This document shows, one piece after another, positions 6,942 through 15,231 of a stretch of 64,000 nt of DNA. Where the stretch lies: positions 1-64,000 of the forward strand of contig NZ_VORT01000012.1 of assembly GCF_007997155.1 (NCBI RefSeq). Direction: 5' to 3'. Source of the stretch: Aequorivita antarctica (lineage in GTDB: Bacteria; Bacteroidota; Bacteroidia; Flavobacteriales; Flavobacteriaceae). A program made the translations under genes and the position numbers. Below the pieces are notes generated by a model. It worked only from the letters and a program-made list of their open reading frames with translations, had not been told where the DNA came from and searched no databases. The stretch's first letter is position 1, and each line of letters opens with the position of its first letter.

Positions 6942-8996
6942 ATGAATAAAATTTTTTATGTTTTCCTTTTTATATGTTTTACGGGTTTTTCGCAGCAGAC
7001 GGATGTGGTGGATTTTTTGAATATTGAGGCCTCGATTGGTACTGATACTGTCGAAAAGAAAATTGAAGGAAGATTTTTAGCCACTTTTGAAGTATTGAAG
7101 GAAACAGATTCCATTTTTATGGATGCCGTGAATATTCAAATAAATGAAGTTGAGACTAAAAATTTCAAAATAACTTCTGACGAAAAGAAGGTTTGGTTTG
7201 TCGGCAATTTTGAAAAAGGGATGACTTACAAAGCCGATTTTTGGTATGACATGAAACCAAAACAAACTCTTTACTTTTTTGGTGATGAGATTTGGACACA
7301 AGGCCAAGGGAAATATACTTCGCACTGGTTGCCTAGTATTGACGATGTAAATGATAAGATTGAGTTTGATTTGCTCTTATTTGCTCCAACTGATAAAGCG
7401 GTAATTGCAAATGGTAAGTTGATTGATTTTGGCAATTTACACGAAGTAAATACTTGGCATTTCGATATGAAAGAACCCATGTCCAGCTATTTGGTGGCTT
7501 TCGCCATTGGTGATTTTGATAAAAAAGACCTCGTTTCAAATTCTGGAATTCCAATTGAACTGTATTATAAGCCGAAAGATTCACTAAAAGTAGAGCCAAC
7601 CTACCGCTACAGCAAACAGATTTTCGACTTTTTGGAAACTGAAATCGGCGTGCCCTATCCCTGGCAAAATTACAAGCAAGTTCCAGTTCGCGATTTTCTA
7701 TATGCCGGAATGGAAAACACAACCGCTACCTTTTTTTCTGAAGCGTTTATGGTAGATTCCACAGGTTTTAACGACAAAAATTACATTAATGTAAATGCCC
7801 ACGAGCTGGCCCATCAATGGTTTGGCGATATGGTTACCGAAAAGGCCAACGAGGATCATTGGCTGCAGGAGGGTTTCGCAACCTATTACGCCTTGCTGGC
7901 TGAAAAGGAAATTTTTGGAGCTGATTATTATTACTGGCAACTATACCAAACCGCAGAGCAATTAAAGGCTGCAAGCGATGAAGGGAAAGGCGAATCGCTT
8001 TTAAATCCGAAAGCGAGCTCGCTTACTTTTTACCAAAAAGGGGCGTGGGCGCTGCATATTTTAAGGGAACGGATAGGGGATGAGGCTTTTAAAACTGCTA
8101 TCAAAAACTATTTGGAAAAATATAAATTCAAAAATGTTTCCACCGAAGATTTTTTAAATGAAGTGAAAGCAGTTTCAGCAATTAATATTTCAGATTTTGA
8201 AAAGGATTGGCTGCAGCAGAGTGCTTTTCAAAGTGAAGAAGCTTATCAATCGTTGCTTAAATCTTCGTTTATTAAAAAATATTTTGAAGTCTCTGCGCTT
8301 CGGGCAACGCCATTTCAAGACAAGAAACTTCAGTTGAAAACCGCGCTGACCTTTCCGAATGATTTTATTGGGCAGGAAGCGGTTTATCAATTGGTAGATG
8401 AACCTATTTCTGAAACACTTCCGCTTTATAAAAATGCTTTTGAAAGTAATAATCTCTATGTTCGGCAGGCTGTTGCTCTTTCGTTACAAACCCTTTCGAA
8501 GGAGCTTCAGAAGGAATATGAAAGTCTTTTAAGCGATGATTCCTATGTTACAATGGAAACGGCCTTATATCAATTGTGGACGCAGTTTCCGGAGAAAAGA
8601 ACTGAATATCTCAACAAAACAGAAGGCATTGAAGGTTTTCAGAATAAAAACATTCGTCAGTTGTGGCTTACTTTAGCTTTGCTAACTGAGGATTATGAAA
8701 ACTCTGAGAAAAAAGATTATTTAAAGGAACTTAAAAATTACACTTCCACTGATTACAGCTTTGAAATACGTGAAAAGGCTTTTGAATATGTAAACGAACT
8801 GCAACTTTGGGATTTGGAAACACTTAAAAATCTTGCGGAAGCCTGTGTGCACCCAACTTGGCGTTTTTCAAAACCTTCAAAAGAAATGTTGAACAAGCTG
8901 CTTCAAGATAAAAAGTACTATGGGCAATTGAGTGTTTTGGGCAGGCAGATTTCAGAAAAAGCAGCTAATTATTTAAATTCAATCATAAAGGAATGA
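6942..8996 (+). CDS. M1-family zinc aminopeptidase, secreted
   Basis: The 684-residue protein starts with a short signal peptide (MNKIFYVFLFICFTGFSQ). The exopeptidase motif reads AGMEN near residue 256. The zinc site is HELAHQW at residue 287, with the third ligand in NEDHWLQEGFATYYA. This is the complete M1 pattern for removal of N-terminal amino acids. The C-terminal part (about 430-684) is helical, as expected for the family. There is no T9SS tail, so a periplasmic location is likely. Its stop overlaps the start of the patatin gene (ATGA), so the two are probably translated together. Confidence 0.93.
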   Translation: MNKIFYVFLFICFTGFSQQTDVVDFLNIEASIGTDTVEKKIEGRFLATFEVLKETDSIFMDAVNIQINEVETKNFKITSDEKKVWFVGNFEKGMTYKADFWYDMKPKQTLYFFGDEIWTQGQGKYTSHWLPSIDDVNDKIEFDLLLFAPTDKAVIANGKLIDFGNLHEVNTWHFDMKEPMSSYLVAFAIGDFDKKDLVSNSGIPIELYYKPKDSLKVEPTYRYSKQIFDFLETEIGVPYPWQNYKQVPVRDFLYAGMENTTATFFSEAFMVDSTGFNDKNYINVNAHELAHQWFGDMVTEKANEDHWLQEGFATYYALLAEKEIFGADYYYWQLYQTAEQLKAASDEGKGESLLNPKASSLTFYQKGAWALHILRERIGDEAFKTAIKNYLEKYKFKNVSTEDFLNEVKAVSAINISDFEKDWLQQSAFQSEEAYQSLLKSSFIKKYFEVSALRATPFQDKKLQLKTALTFPNDFIGQEAVYQLVDEPISETLPLYKNAFESNNLYVRQAVALSLQTLSKELQKEYESLLSDDSYVTMETALYQLWTQFPEKRTEYLNKTEGIEGFQNKNIRQLWLTLALLTEDYENSEKKDYLKELKNYTSTDYSFEIREKAFEYVNELQLWDLETLKNLAEACVHPTWRFSKPSKEMLNKLLQDKKYYGQLSVLGRQISEKAANYLNSIIKE

Positions 8997-9907
8997 GGGC
9001 ACTGGTAATTTCAGGTGGAGGAAGTAAAGGCGCATTCGCTGGTGGCGTGGCACAATATTTAATTGAGGAGCTGCACCATAATTACGATCTTTTTGTGGGT
9101 ACTTCCACAGGTAGTTTGCTCATTTCGCATTTGGCGCTAAGTAAGGTTGAAAAAATTAGGGAAGTCTATACTTCCGTGAATCAAAAAAGTATTTTTAATA
9201 GCTGTCCATTCATCATCAAGGAAGATAAATTTGGCGGCAAACAGATTGCGATAGACCATTATACGGTACTGCGTAATTTCATTAAAGGGAAAAAGACCTT
9301 CGGCGAAAGTTTAAATTTGCGAAAACTTATCGCAAATACGCTGACCGAAATAGAGTTTAATAATTTGAAAGCTTCAGAAAAAGAAGTGGTTGTTACGGTT
9401 TCAAACCTATCGTTGAACCAAGTGGAATATAAATCGATCAATGATTTTGAGTATCAGGATTTTCTAGACTGGATTTGGATTTCTTCAAATTACACTCCTT
9501 TTATGAGCCTTGTGAAAAAGGATGGTTGTGAATATGCAGATGGCGGTTTCGGCAGCATGGTGCCCATTGAGGAAGCTATAAACAGAGGTGCTACGACTAT
9601 TGATGTGATTATTCTAGAAACTGAAGTTACGTATTATAACCGGCTGCCGTCAAAAAACGTGTTTTCACTGCTTACAAATATGCACAGTTATATGGCGGAC
9701 CGCATTGAAAAACAGAACATCCGTATTGGAAAATTTGTGGCGGCCAATAATGACGTCATTATTAATCTTTATTATACGCCTACGGTGCTGACAACCAACT
9801 CATTGATTTTTGATAAAGAAATGATGACCAAATGGTGGGAGCGCGGATATGAATATGCACATCAAAAAAATGAAGAATTGAACGAAATTCGTGCTAAAGA
9901 CGATTAA
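8993..9907 (+). CDS. Patatin-like phospholipase
   Basis: The protein has 304 residues. The oxyanion loop GGGSKG is at residues 8-13, the nucleophile motif GTSTG has Ser38, and the catalytic Asp lies in ADGG near residue 182. These make up the Ser-Asp dyad of patatin lipases, which release fatty acids from membrane lipids. No signal peptide or membrane helix is visible, so it is probably cytoplasmic. It overlaps the aminopeptidase gene by 4 bp. The biological link between the two enzymes is not obvious. Confidence 0.9.
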   Translation: MRALVISGGGSKGAFAGGVAQYLIEELHHNYDLFVGTSTGSLLISHLALSKVEKIREVYTSVNQKSIFNSCPFIIKEDKFGGKQIAIDHYTVLRNFIKGKKTFGESLNLRKLIANTLTEIEFNNLKASEKEVVVTVSNLSLNQVEYKSINDFEYQDFLDWIWISSNYTPFMSLVKKDGCEYADGGFGSMVPIEEAINRGATTIDVIILETEVTYYNRLPSKNVFSLLTNMHSYMADRIEKQNIRIGKFVAANNDVIINLYYTPTVLTTNSLIFDKEMMTKWWERGYEYAHQKNEELNEIRAKDD

Positions 9908-9923
9908 TCTTCCTTCTTTTTAT

Positions 9924-9945
9924 AGGGGGAAATCCCCCTTTTTTT
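9924..9945 (+). terminator. Rho-independent terminator after the patatin gene
   Basis: AGGGGG-AAAT-CCCCC followed by TTTTTTT, 17 bases after the stop codon. It closes the aminopeptidase-patatin pair. Confidence 0.75.
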
Positions 9946-10097
9946 AAGTATTTTCCCTGTATTTCATCATGAAATTTCGTGTAAGTAGTTAACAATCAGT
10001 CTTTATGGCGTATCTTCACTTTTGGTTTACAAAACCACATTTTTAAATTCGTGCTTTTGTAATTACATTTATACCACAACTGTAAAAACCTTTTATT

Positions 10098-10787
10098 ATG
10101 ACTACAAAAATGACCAACTTTTTTTTGTTATTGCTTCTTGCAAATTTGATGCTTGTTAGTTGCCAAGATCCTTCAGCACATACTGAGCTTCCATATGAAG
10201 GTCCACCAAAGGATCACATAATTTCAGTGGAACGTGCCCAAGAAATGTTTGATGCCTATTCGCAAAGACGTTTGCCTATAATAAAGAAGTACGAGGATAG
10301 CATTGCTTCAGATGGGTCAAAATTTGAACCAACCCGCTATGCAGAATATGATTTGAAAACCATAAAACAATACATTGCCTATATAGAACACGAAGCAATG
10401 CAAGCCAATGTAGATATTAACACCTTGCGATTCTACCTTTCTAACTATCCAAACAGTGATAAATTTCCGAATGGTGATGTTGTGAAATACCCACGGAGAA
10501 ATAGTTTTTTTGTAGTTCCAACGATGGATTATGAAGGAAAAAACGTAGGCTTTTCAATTGAAGAAATGGATGGAAAATACACGGCAGTACCTATCAATAG
10601 AGGTGCTTCGGCTCAAGAAGGAAAACAGAATAAAAACCAAACTGATTCTACTGGCCAAATGAATGAGGCTGGTTTTTTTATGTCAAACAATACAATGGTA
10701 CAAGGAGGTGGTACTACAAGTTTGATTCTGAATGAAGGTACGGTTTCTCCTCCACCGTCTTCTATTGATTTCGGGAATAACAATTAA
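10098..10787 (+). CDS. Lipoprotein of unknown function, first gene of a sensor operon
   Basis: The 229-residue protein has a lipoprotein signal with lipobox LVSC (Cys22). The mature protein is acidic and helical (SVERAQEMFDAYSQRR..., EYDLKTIKQYIAYIEHEA), with a low-complexity, Gln/Asn/Gly-rich C-terminal third ending in a Pro/Ser stretch. No known domain was recognised. The seven-helix membrane protein starts 14 bases after its stop, followed by a histidine kinase and a response regulator. A role as the envelope part or target of that signalling system is an inference from position only. Confidence 0.75.
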   Translation: MTTKMTNFFLLLLLANLMLVSCQDPSAHTELPYEGPPKDHIISVERAQEMFDAYSQRRLPIIKKYEDSIASDGSKFEPTRYAEYDLKTIKQYIAYIEHEAMQANVDINTLRFYLSNYPNSDKFPNGDVVKYPRRNSFFVVPTMDYEGKNVGFSIEEMDGKYTAVPINRGASAQEGKQNKNQTDSTGQMNEAGFFMSNNTMVQGGGTTSLILNEGTVSPPPSSIDFGNNN

Positions 10788-10801
10788 ATTATTTCTGGCG
10801 C

Positions 10802-11452
10802 TTGGAAGAACTATTTGAAATCTGGAGCTACACTATTTTGGCACTTTATGCCCTTGTATTTTGCTTGTCCATTATTAAGTTCCAGAGTTACAGACATACC
10901 CCTTTGATGATTTTGCCAATAATACTATTTATTACCTTAATGGCGGAATCTTTAGGAATGTATTTTAGGGACGTACTCGCTGCTCCTAATATAGGGATAT
11001 TTAATACTTATTATTTCTTTTATTTTTCTTTATTCTATTTTCTTTTTATGAAGGTTATTGAGGAACAAAGATTTAAGAAGTTCATTAAAATCGGTATCGG
11101 GATTTTTTGGATGTTTTATTTAAGGGATTTGATATTTATTGATATTTTGAATGAATCTTTCACTGCATCCTATATTGCTGGTGCAGGAATACTGATTTTC
11201 TGTATTACCCTATACTATATAAGTATTTTACAATCTTCCAAGGTTTTTGTTGTAAAAAACGACCTGCTATTTTGGATTAGCGTTGGTCTATTTTTGTTTT
11301 ATATTGGGTATCTTCCCATAAAAATAATACGCAGCTGGTTCTATAAAGAGAACAGTTTTTTTTGGATTTTATTGATAATCCAGTTTTCGCTTATTGTCGT
11401 TATGTATTTGTGCTTTTTGATAGGTTTTTTATGGATGAAAAAGAGATCATAA
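10802..11452 (+). CDS. Seven-helix membrane protein, possible sensor module
   Basis: The 216-residue protein starts at TTG. Hydropathy by eye gives seven membrane helices (near residues 7-27, 35-56, 66-82, 95-114, 121-140, 154-175 and 188-212) joined by very short loops. No family motif was recognised. The histidine kinase that follows overlaps its end by 22 bp and has only one membrane helix of its own. The pair therefore looks like a split version of a seven-helix receptor kinase (inference). Alternatively it is an unrelated membrane protein sharing the operon. Confidence 0.7.
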   Translation: MEELFEIWSYTILALYALVFCLSIIKFQSYRHTPLMILPIILFITLMAESLGMYFRDVLAAPNIGIFNTYYFFYFSLFYFLFMKVIEEQRFKKFIKIGIGIFWMFYLRDLIFIDILNESFTASYIAGAGILIFCITLYYISILQSSKVFVVKNDLLFWISVGLFLFYIGYLPIKIIRSWFYKENSFFWILLIIQFSLIVVMYLCFLIGFLWMKKRS

Positions 11453-12183
11453 TAATAGCCGCAATAGCTATTCCAATATCGTTGGTAATTATTGTTATTG
11501 TACTGTTCAGTGTTTTTGCACGAAGAAAAAACCGCTTGCTCTTGGAACAGCAAAAAGCAAAAGAAGTTTATGAACGTGAATTGGCAGAATCTCAAATAGA
11601 AATTAGGGAAGAAACATTGCGCAACATAAGCTGGGAACTACATGACAACATTGGGCAGTTGATGACTCTGGCAAAAATTCAAGCCCAAATGTCGTTGGAA
11701 AAACCAGAGATGATGGTCGAGGTTTCAGAAACTATTGGCACGGGCATTGACGAGCTAAGAGCACTTTCAAAATTGATAAATCCCGAAGCTTTGAAAAGTC
11801 TTAGTTTGAGAGAAGCCATCAGTTTGGAGATTGATCGGTTCAATAGATTGAAATTTATAGCCGCACACTTAACAGTGGAAGGAACAGTGGTGCCGATTGA
11901 AGCAAATACGCAAATAATTCTTTTTAGGATTTTGCAGGAATTTTTTTCAAACACCATAAAACATTCCAAGGCTTCTTCTCTCAAAGTAGTACTTGATTAT
12001 ACCGATGAGAAATTGACCATTACGGCCGAGGACAACGGAGTTGGATTTGAAAAAGAGGATGATTTTATGGGTATCGGATTGAAAAATATGAAAACGCGAG
12101 CAAAACTTATCAATTCATCTTTAAAGATAGACTCGGTAAAAGATGAAGGTACTGCTTTGCATTTAACGTACGAATTCGCTTAA
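11431..12183 (+). CDS. Sensor histidine kinase, NarL/LuxR-coupled (HisKA_3) type
   Basis: The start chosen is the ATG at 11431 (MDEKEIIIIAAIAIP). A TTG at 11362 is possible but gives a poor N-terminus. From the ATG the protein has 250 residues: one membrane helix (about 5-28), a short coiled coil, the phosphoacceptor His71 in WELHDNIGQ, and an ATPase domain with N-box (EFFSNTIKHSKAS), DNGVGF and GIGLKNMKTRA. There is no extracellular sensory domain, so signal input probably comes from another protein, most simply the preceding seven-helix protein. The cognate regulator follows 41 bases downstream. Confidence 0.92.
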   Translation: MDEKEIIIIAAIAIPISLVIIVIVLFSVFARRKNRLLLEQQKAKEVYERELAESQIEIREETLRNISWELHDNIGQLMTLAKIQAQMSLEKPEMMVEVSETIGTGIDELRALSKLINPEALKSLSLREAISLEIDRFNRLKFIAAHLTVEGTVVPIEANTQIILFRILQEFFSNTIKHSKASSLKVVLDYTDEKLTITAEDNGVGFEKEDDFMGIGLKNMKTRAKLINSSLKIDSVKDEGTALHLTYEFA

Positions 12184-12224
12184 GCATATTTATAGAGATA
12201 AAACAATTTTAAAAGGACATAGTG

Positions 12225-12857
12225 ATGAATTATTCAGTAGTAGTAGTTGACGATCATTTTTTGCTTTCCCAAGCTATTGGTGGGCTTGTTCAGGAGTTTG
12301 AAAATTTCGATGTGCTTTACCTTTGCAAAAATGGACAGGAGCTATTGGATAAATTTGAAAATCCTCAAAACATTCCAGATTTGGTGCTGATGGATATCAA
12401 GATGCCCATTTTAAACGGCATAGAAACTGCTGAAAAGCTTAAAACGAATTATCCTAATGTAAAAGTACTAGCCCTTTCCATTGAAGAAGATGAATACACT
12501 ATTTTGAAGATGCTGCGCGCTGGTGCCAGGGGCTATCTTATGAAAGATACTAAAAAGGATATCCTTGAAAAAGCTTTGTTGGAGGTGATGCGAAGCGGTC
12601 AATACTACACCAATACCGTTTCGAAAATACTAATGGATTCAATTGAAAAAAATATTGACACCGAAATAAAAGATAAAGAACTGGAATTCATAAAACTGGC
12701 ATGTACAGATATGAGCTACAAGGAAATTGCAGAAACTATGTTCTGCAGCTACAAAACGGTTGAAGGTTATAGGGACTCACTTTATAAAAAACTCGGACTA
12801 AAAAACAGGATTGGGCTTATGCTTTTTGCCATTCACCACAATCTATTTACGCCGTAA
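12225..12857 (+). CDS. Response regulator, LuxR/NarL DNA-binding type
   Basis: The protein has 210 residues from the ATG at 12225; a GTG directly before it is also in frame. The receiver domain has the acidic pair in VVVDDH, phosphoacceptor Asp57 in LMDIKMP, and the conserved Lys in LMKDTKK. The C-terminal helix-turn-helix (about 145-200) reads MSYKEIAETMFCSYKTVEGY, close to the LuxR/GerE pattern. It is presumably phosphorylated by the kinase encoded just upstream and controls transcription. The targets are unknown; the operon itself is a natural candidate. Confidence 0.93.
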   Translation: MNYSVVVVDDHFLLSQAIGGLVQEFENFDVLYLCKNGQELLDKFENPQNIPDLVLMDIKMPILNGIETAEKLKTNYPNVKVLALSIEEDEYTILKMLRAGARGYLMKDTKKDILEKALLEVMRSGQYYTNTVSKILMDSIEKNIDTEIKDKELEFIKLACTDMSYKEIAETMFCSYKTVEGYRDSLYKKLGLKNRIGLMLFAIHHNLFTP

Positions 12858-12876
12858 AAATGATATTCAAAAAAAC

Positions 12877-13401
12877 TTAAAAAAGCTCGCTCACTTCTTT
12901 TTTAATGTACGCCAAAGCCTTTTGTGACGGTGTAACTTCTTCCATAAAACTTTGTAACAGCCATTCCCGCATTTTGTCTACATTGCCATCCTTTTCGTGC
13001 ATAGCTCCTTGTCTGATAACGTGGATTGTGGCATTCTTGGCCGCATTTATCAAGTTCCAACATTCTGGGGAAACGTAAATCTGTTGTGTAAGATTATGCT
13101 CGTATTCTTGCTCAATGTTTTTTACTAATAAGCTTTCGTACTCGTCTTTTGAATCTGAAAAAGGTTTTACGCGAACCAAAAGTTTATTGGGATCTATGCG
13201 TTCCAAAAAAAGTGTAATGCGCTCGTAGGCCTGCAAGCGAAGAGGTAAAACCTGCTTCTGCGCTTCTTTTTGAACCAAATACCTTCTTCGACCTTCTTCG
13301 TTAGCCGTGTGGCCCTTAAAGAAAAAGTAGGCGATTATGCCCACAACAATGGCTGGTAAAAGATAGGCTATGTAGCTAATGATTTGAGTTGTTTCTTCCA
13401 T
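12877..13401 (-). CDS. Conserved flavobacterial membrane-anchored protein of unknown function
   Basis: The 174-residue protein has one N-terminal membrane helix (YIAYLLPAIVVGIIAYFFF, about 10-28), followed by a charged helical cytoplasmic part (LPLRLQAYERITLFLERIDP...). I recognise this as a conserved hypothetical family of Flavobacteria, without a known role. It converges on the response regulator, with stop codons 20 bp apart, and is followed on the same strand by no close gene. Confidence 0.75.
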   Translation of the reverse strand: MEETTQIISYIAYLLPAIVVGIIAYFFFKGHTANEEGRRRYLVQKEAQKQVLPLRLQAYERITLFLERIDPNKLLVRVKPFSDSKDEYESLLVKNIEQEYEHNLTQQIYVSPECWNLINAAKNATIHVIRQGAMHEKDGNVDKMREWLLQSFMEEVTPSQKALAYIKKEVSELF

Positions 13402-13469
13402 ATATTTTTTAATGTAAACAAACTTAATGTGTTTTTAGGTAAAAGCAAAAGATAAATTCTTTCAAAAAA

Positions 13470-15086
13470 TCAATAACGTACCTTATTTTCCTTCCGCATT
13501 GCTTTCACTTCTTTTTTAGCTTCTTTCTCGTGGAAGTTGCCGCCCAGATGCTCACAATGCGACAAAGCTTTCATGCTTTCAAAAGGCACCGAACATTTAT
13601 GATACATAAACGATTCAGCCAATGTGCTGATGAGGTTTTTATCTCCCACGGTCATATCCACATCGTCCATTGTGAATTGGCACGGATGCTCATAGCCACA
13701 GGCGTGTGTCATTTCCAACAGTTCTTTTCTAAAATTTTTAAAATAGAAGTGTGCCCGGACCGATTTATCTTCAATATTTATCCCGCGCTGTAGCCATTTA
13801 TTTTGTGTCGTTACCCCTGTGGGGCATTTGTTGGTATGGCAAAGCTGCGCCTGAATGCAGCCAATGCTCATCATAGCTTCACGCGCCACGTTTACCAAAT
13901 CGGCACCCATTGAGAATGCCATAGCGGCTCTGGCAGGAAAGCCCAATTTTCCACTTCCAATAAAAACAATTTGATCGCAGATGTCGTGTTTTTTGAAGAT
14001 TTTATAAATTTCGGCAAAACCAAAAAGCCATGGTAACGAAACATGGTCCGCAAAACTTGGGGGTGCTGCGCCAGTTCCGCCTTCACCACCGTCTATGGTT
14101 ATAAAATCTGGTCCTTTGCCAGTTTCTTTCATAATTTTGGACAACTCTTCCCACTCGCCCAAACGACCTACGGCAGATTTAATCCCCACGGGAAGTCCAG
14201 TAGCTTCAGCAATGCTTTCCACAAAATCTACCAAGCCTTTCACGCCCTCAAAGGCAGAGTGGTTTGGTGGCGAAAGCACATCTTTCCCAAGAGGGACGTG
14301 GCGTATGTCCGCGATTTCTTGCGTAATCTTTGCACCTGGAAGCACCCCGCCCTTTCCTGGTTTTGCTCCTTGTGAAAGCTTTACTTCAATTGCGCGAACT
14401 TGTGGATTTTCCTTTACGAGGGTTACAAGTTTTTCCATTGAGAAATTTCCTTCCTCATCTCTCACACCGAAATAGCCCGTCCCGAAGTGAAAAACAACAT
14501 CGGCACCAGTTTTATGATAAGGAGAAAGCCCACCTTCACCTGTATTGTGATAGGCATAGGCAAGTCCACAGCCTTTGTTTAAAGATTCCACTGCCCTTGC
14601 GGAAAGCGATCCAAAACTCATAGCCGATACGTTTATCACCGAAGTGGGACGATATGGGCGGCGACGTTTGTGAAACTCACCCATCAATTTTGCGCAGGGT
14701 AGGAAATATGGATTTTTGTAGTTTGGATTGTCTTTTTCAACCTTATAGGGCAGCATTGCATTGTTTATGAAAATATAATTTGGCTCATATATATCTCGGT
14801 CCGTTCCAAAGCCTTCATAGTTGTTTTCATTTTTTGCAGATGCGTATATCCAGCCGCGCTCAATACGGTTGAAAGGAAGTTCCTCCCGGTTGTTGGCTAC
14901 AATATATTGCCGAAGCTCTGGCCCAATACTTTCCAACATATAGCGTATATGGCCAACTATGGGGAAATTATGGCTTACCGTATGGCGTTTGTTGAAAAAT
15001 ATGTCGCGAATGGCAACAATTAAGAGGAAAAAAAGAATCCAGGCCCACCAAGGTAACTGCCCCAAGAAAGATAGAAATTCGTCCAT
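13470..15086 (-). CDS. FMN-binding glutamate synthase family protein
   Basis: The 538-residue protein has an N-terminal membrane helix (WAWILFFLLIVAIRDIFF) followed by a domain matching the FMN/synthase part of glutamate synthase. It shows the glycine-rich DGGEGGTGAAPP segment, the phosphate-binding region IGSGKLGFP, and the cysteine cluster CIQAQLCHTNKCPTG that would ligate an iron-sulphur cluster. The glutaminase domain and the GltD partner are absent, so it need not make glutamate. The real substrate of this widespread stand-alone family is uncertain. Confidence 0.9.
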   Translation of the reverse strand: MDEFLSFLGQLPWWAWILFFLLIVAIRDIFFNKRHTVSHNFPIVGHIRYMLESIGPELRQYIVANNREELPFNRIERGWIYASAKNENNYEGFGTDRDIYEPNYIFINNAMLPYKVEKDNPNYKNPYFLPCAKLMGEFHKRRRPYRPTSVINVSAMSFGSLSARAVESLNKGCGLAYAYHNTGEGGLSPYHKTGADVVFHFGTGYFGVRDEEGNFSMEKLVTLVKENPQVRAIEVKLSQGAKPGKGGVLPGAKITQEIADIRHVPLGKDVLSPPNHSAFEGVKGLVDFVESIAEATGLPVGIKSAVGRLGEWEELSKIMKETGKGPDFITIDGGEGGTGAAPPSFADHVSLPWLFGFAEIYKIFKKHDICDQIVFIGSGKLGFPARAAMAFSMGADLVNVAREAMMSIGCIQAQLCHTNKCPTGVTTQNKWLQRGINIEDKSVRAHFYFKNFRKELLEMTHACGYEHPCQFTMDDVDMTVGDKNLISTLAESFMYHKCSVPFESMKALSHCEHLGGNFHEKEAKKEVKAMRKENKVRY

Positions 15087-15231
15087 AAAAACAATTTTTG
15101 ATAAAGGTATTTAAAATAAATCTCATTTAGAAGAATAATAGAGAAGGTGGTTATTGTTTATAATTTCACATAAATCTATTTACATATTCCTTACATAATG
15201 GTTATTTTCACGGCTTGAAGAAAATGAAGTT

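Noticed and set aside
13470-15086. True glutamate synthase large subunit
   Set aside because: The glutaminase domain and partner subunit are missing and an N-terminal membrane helix is present.
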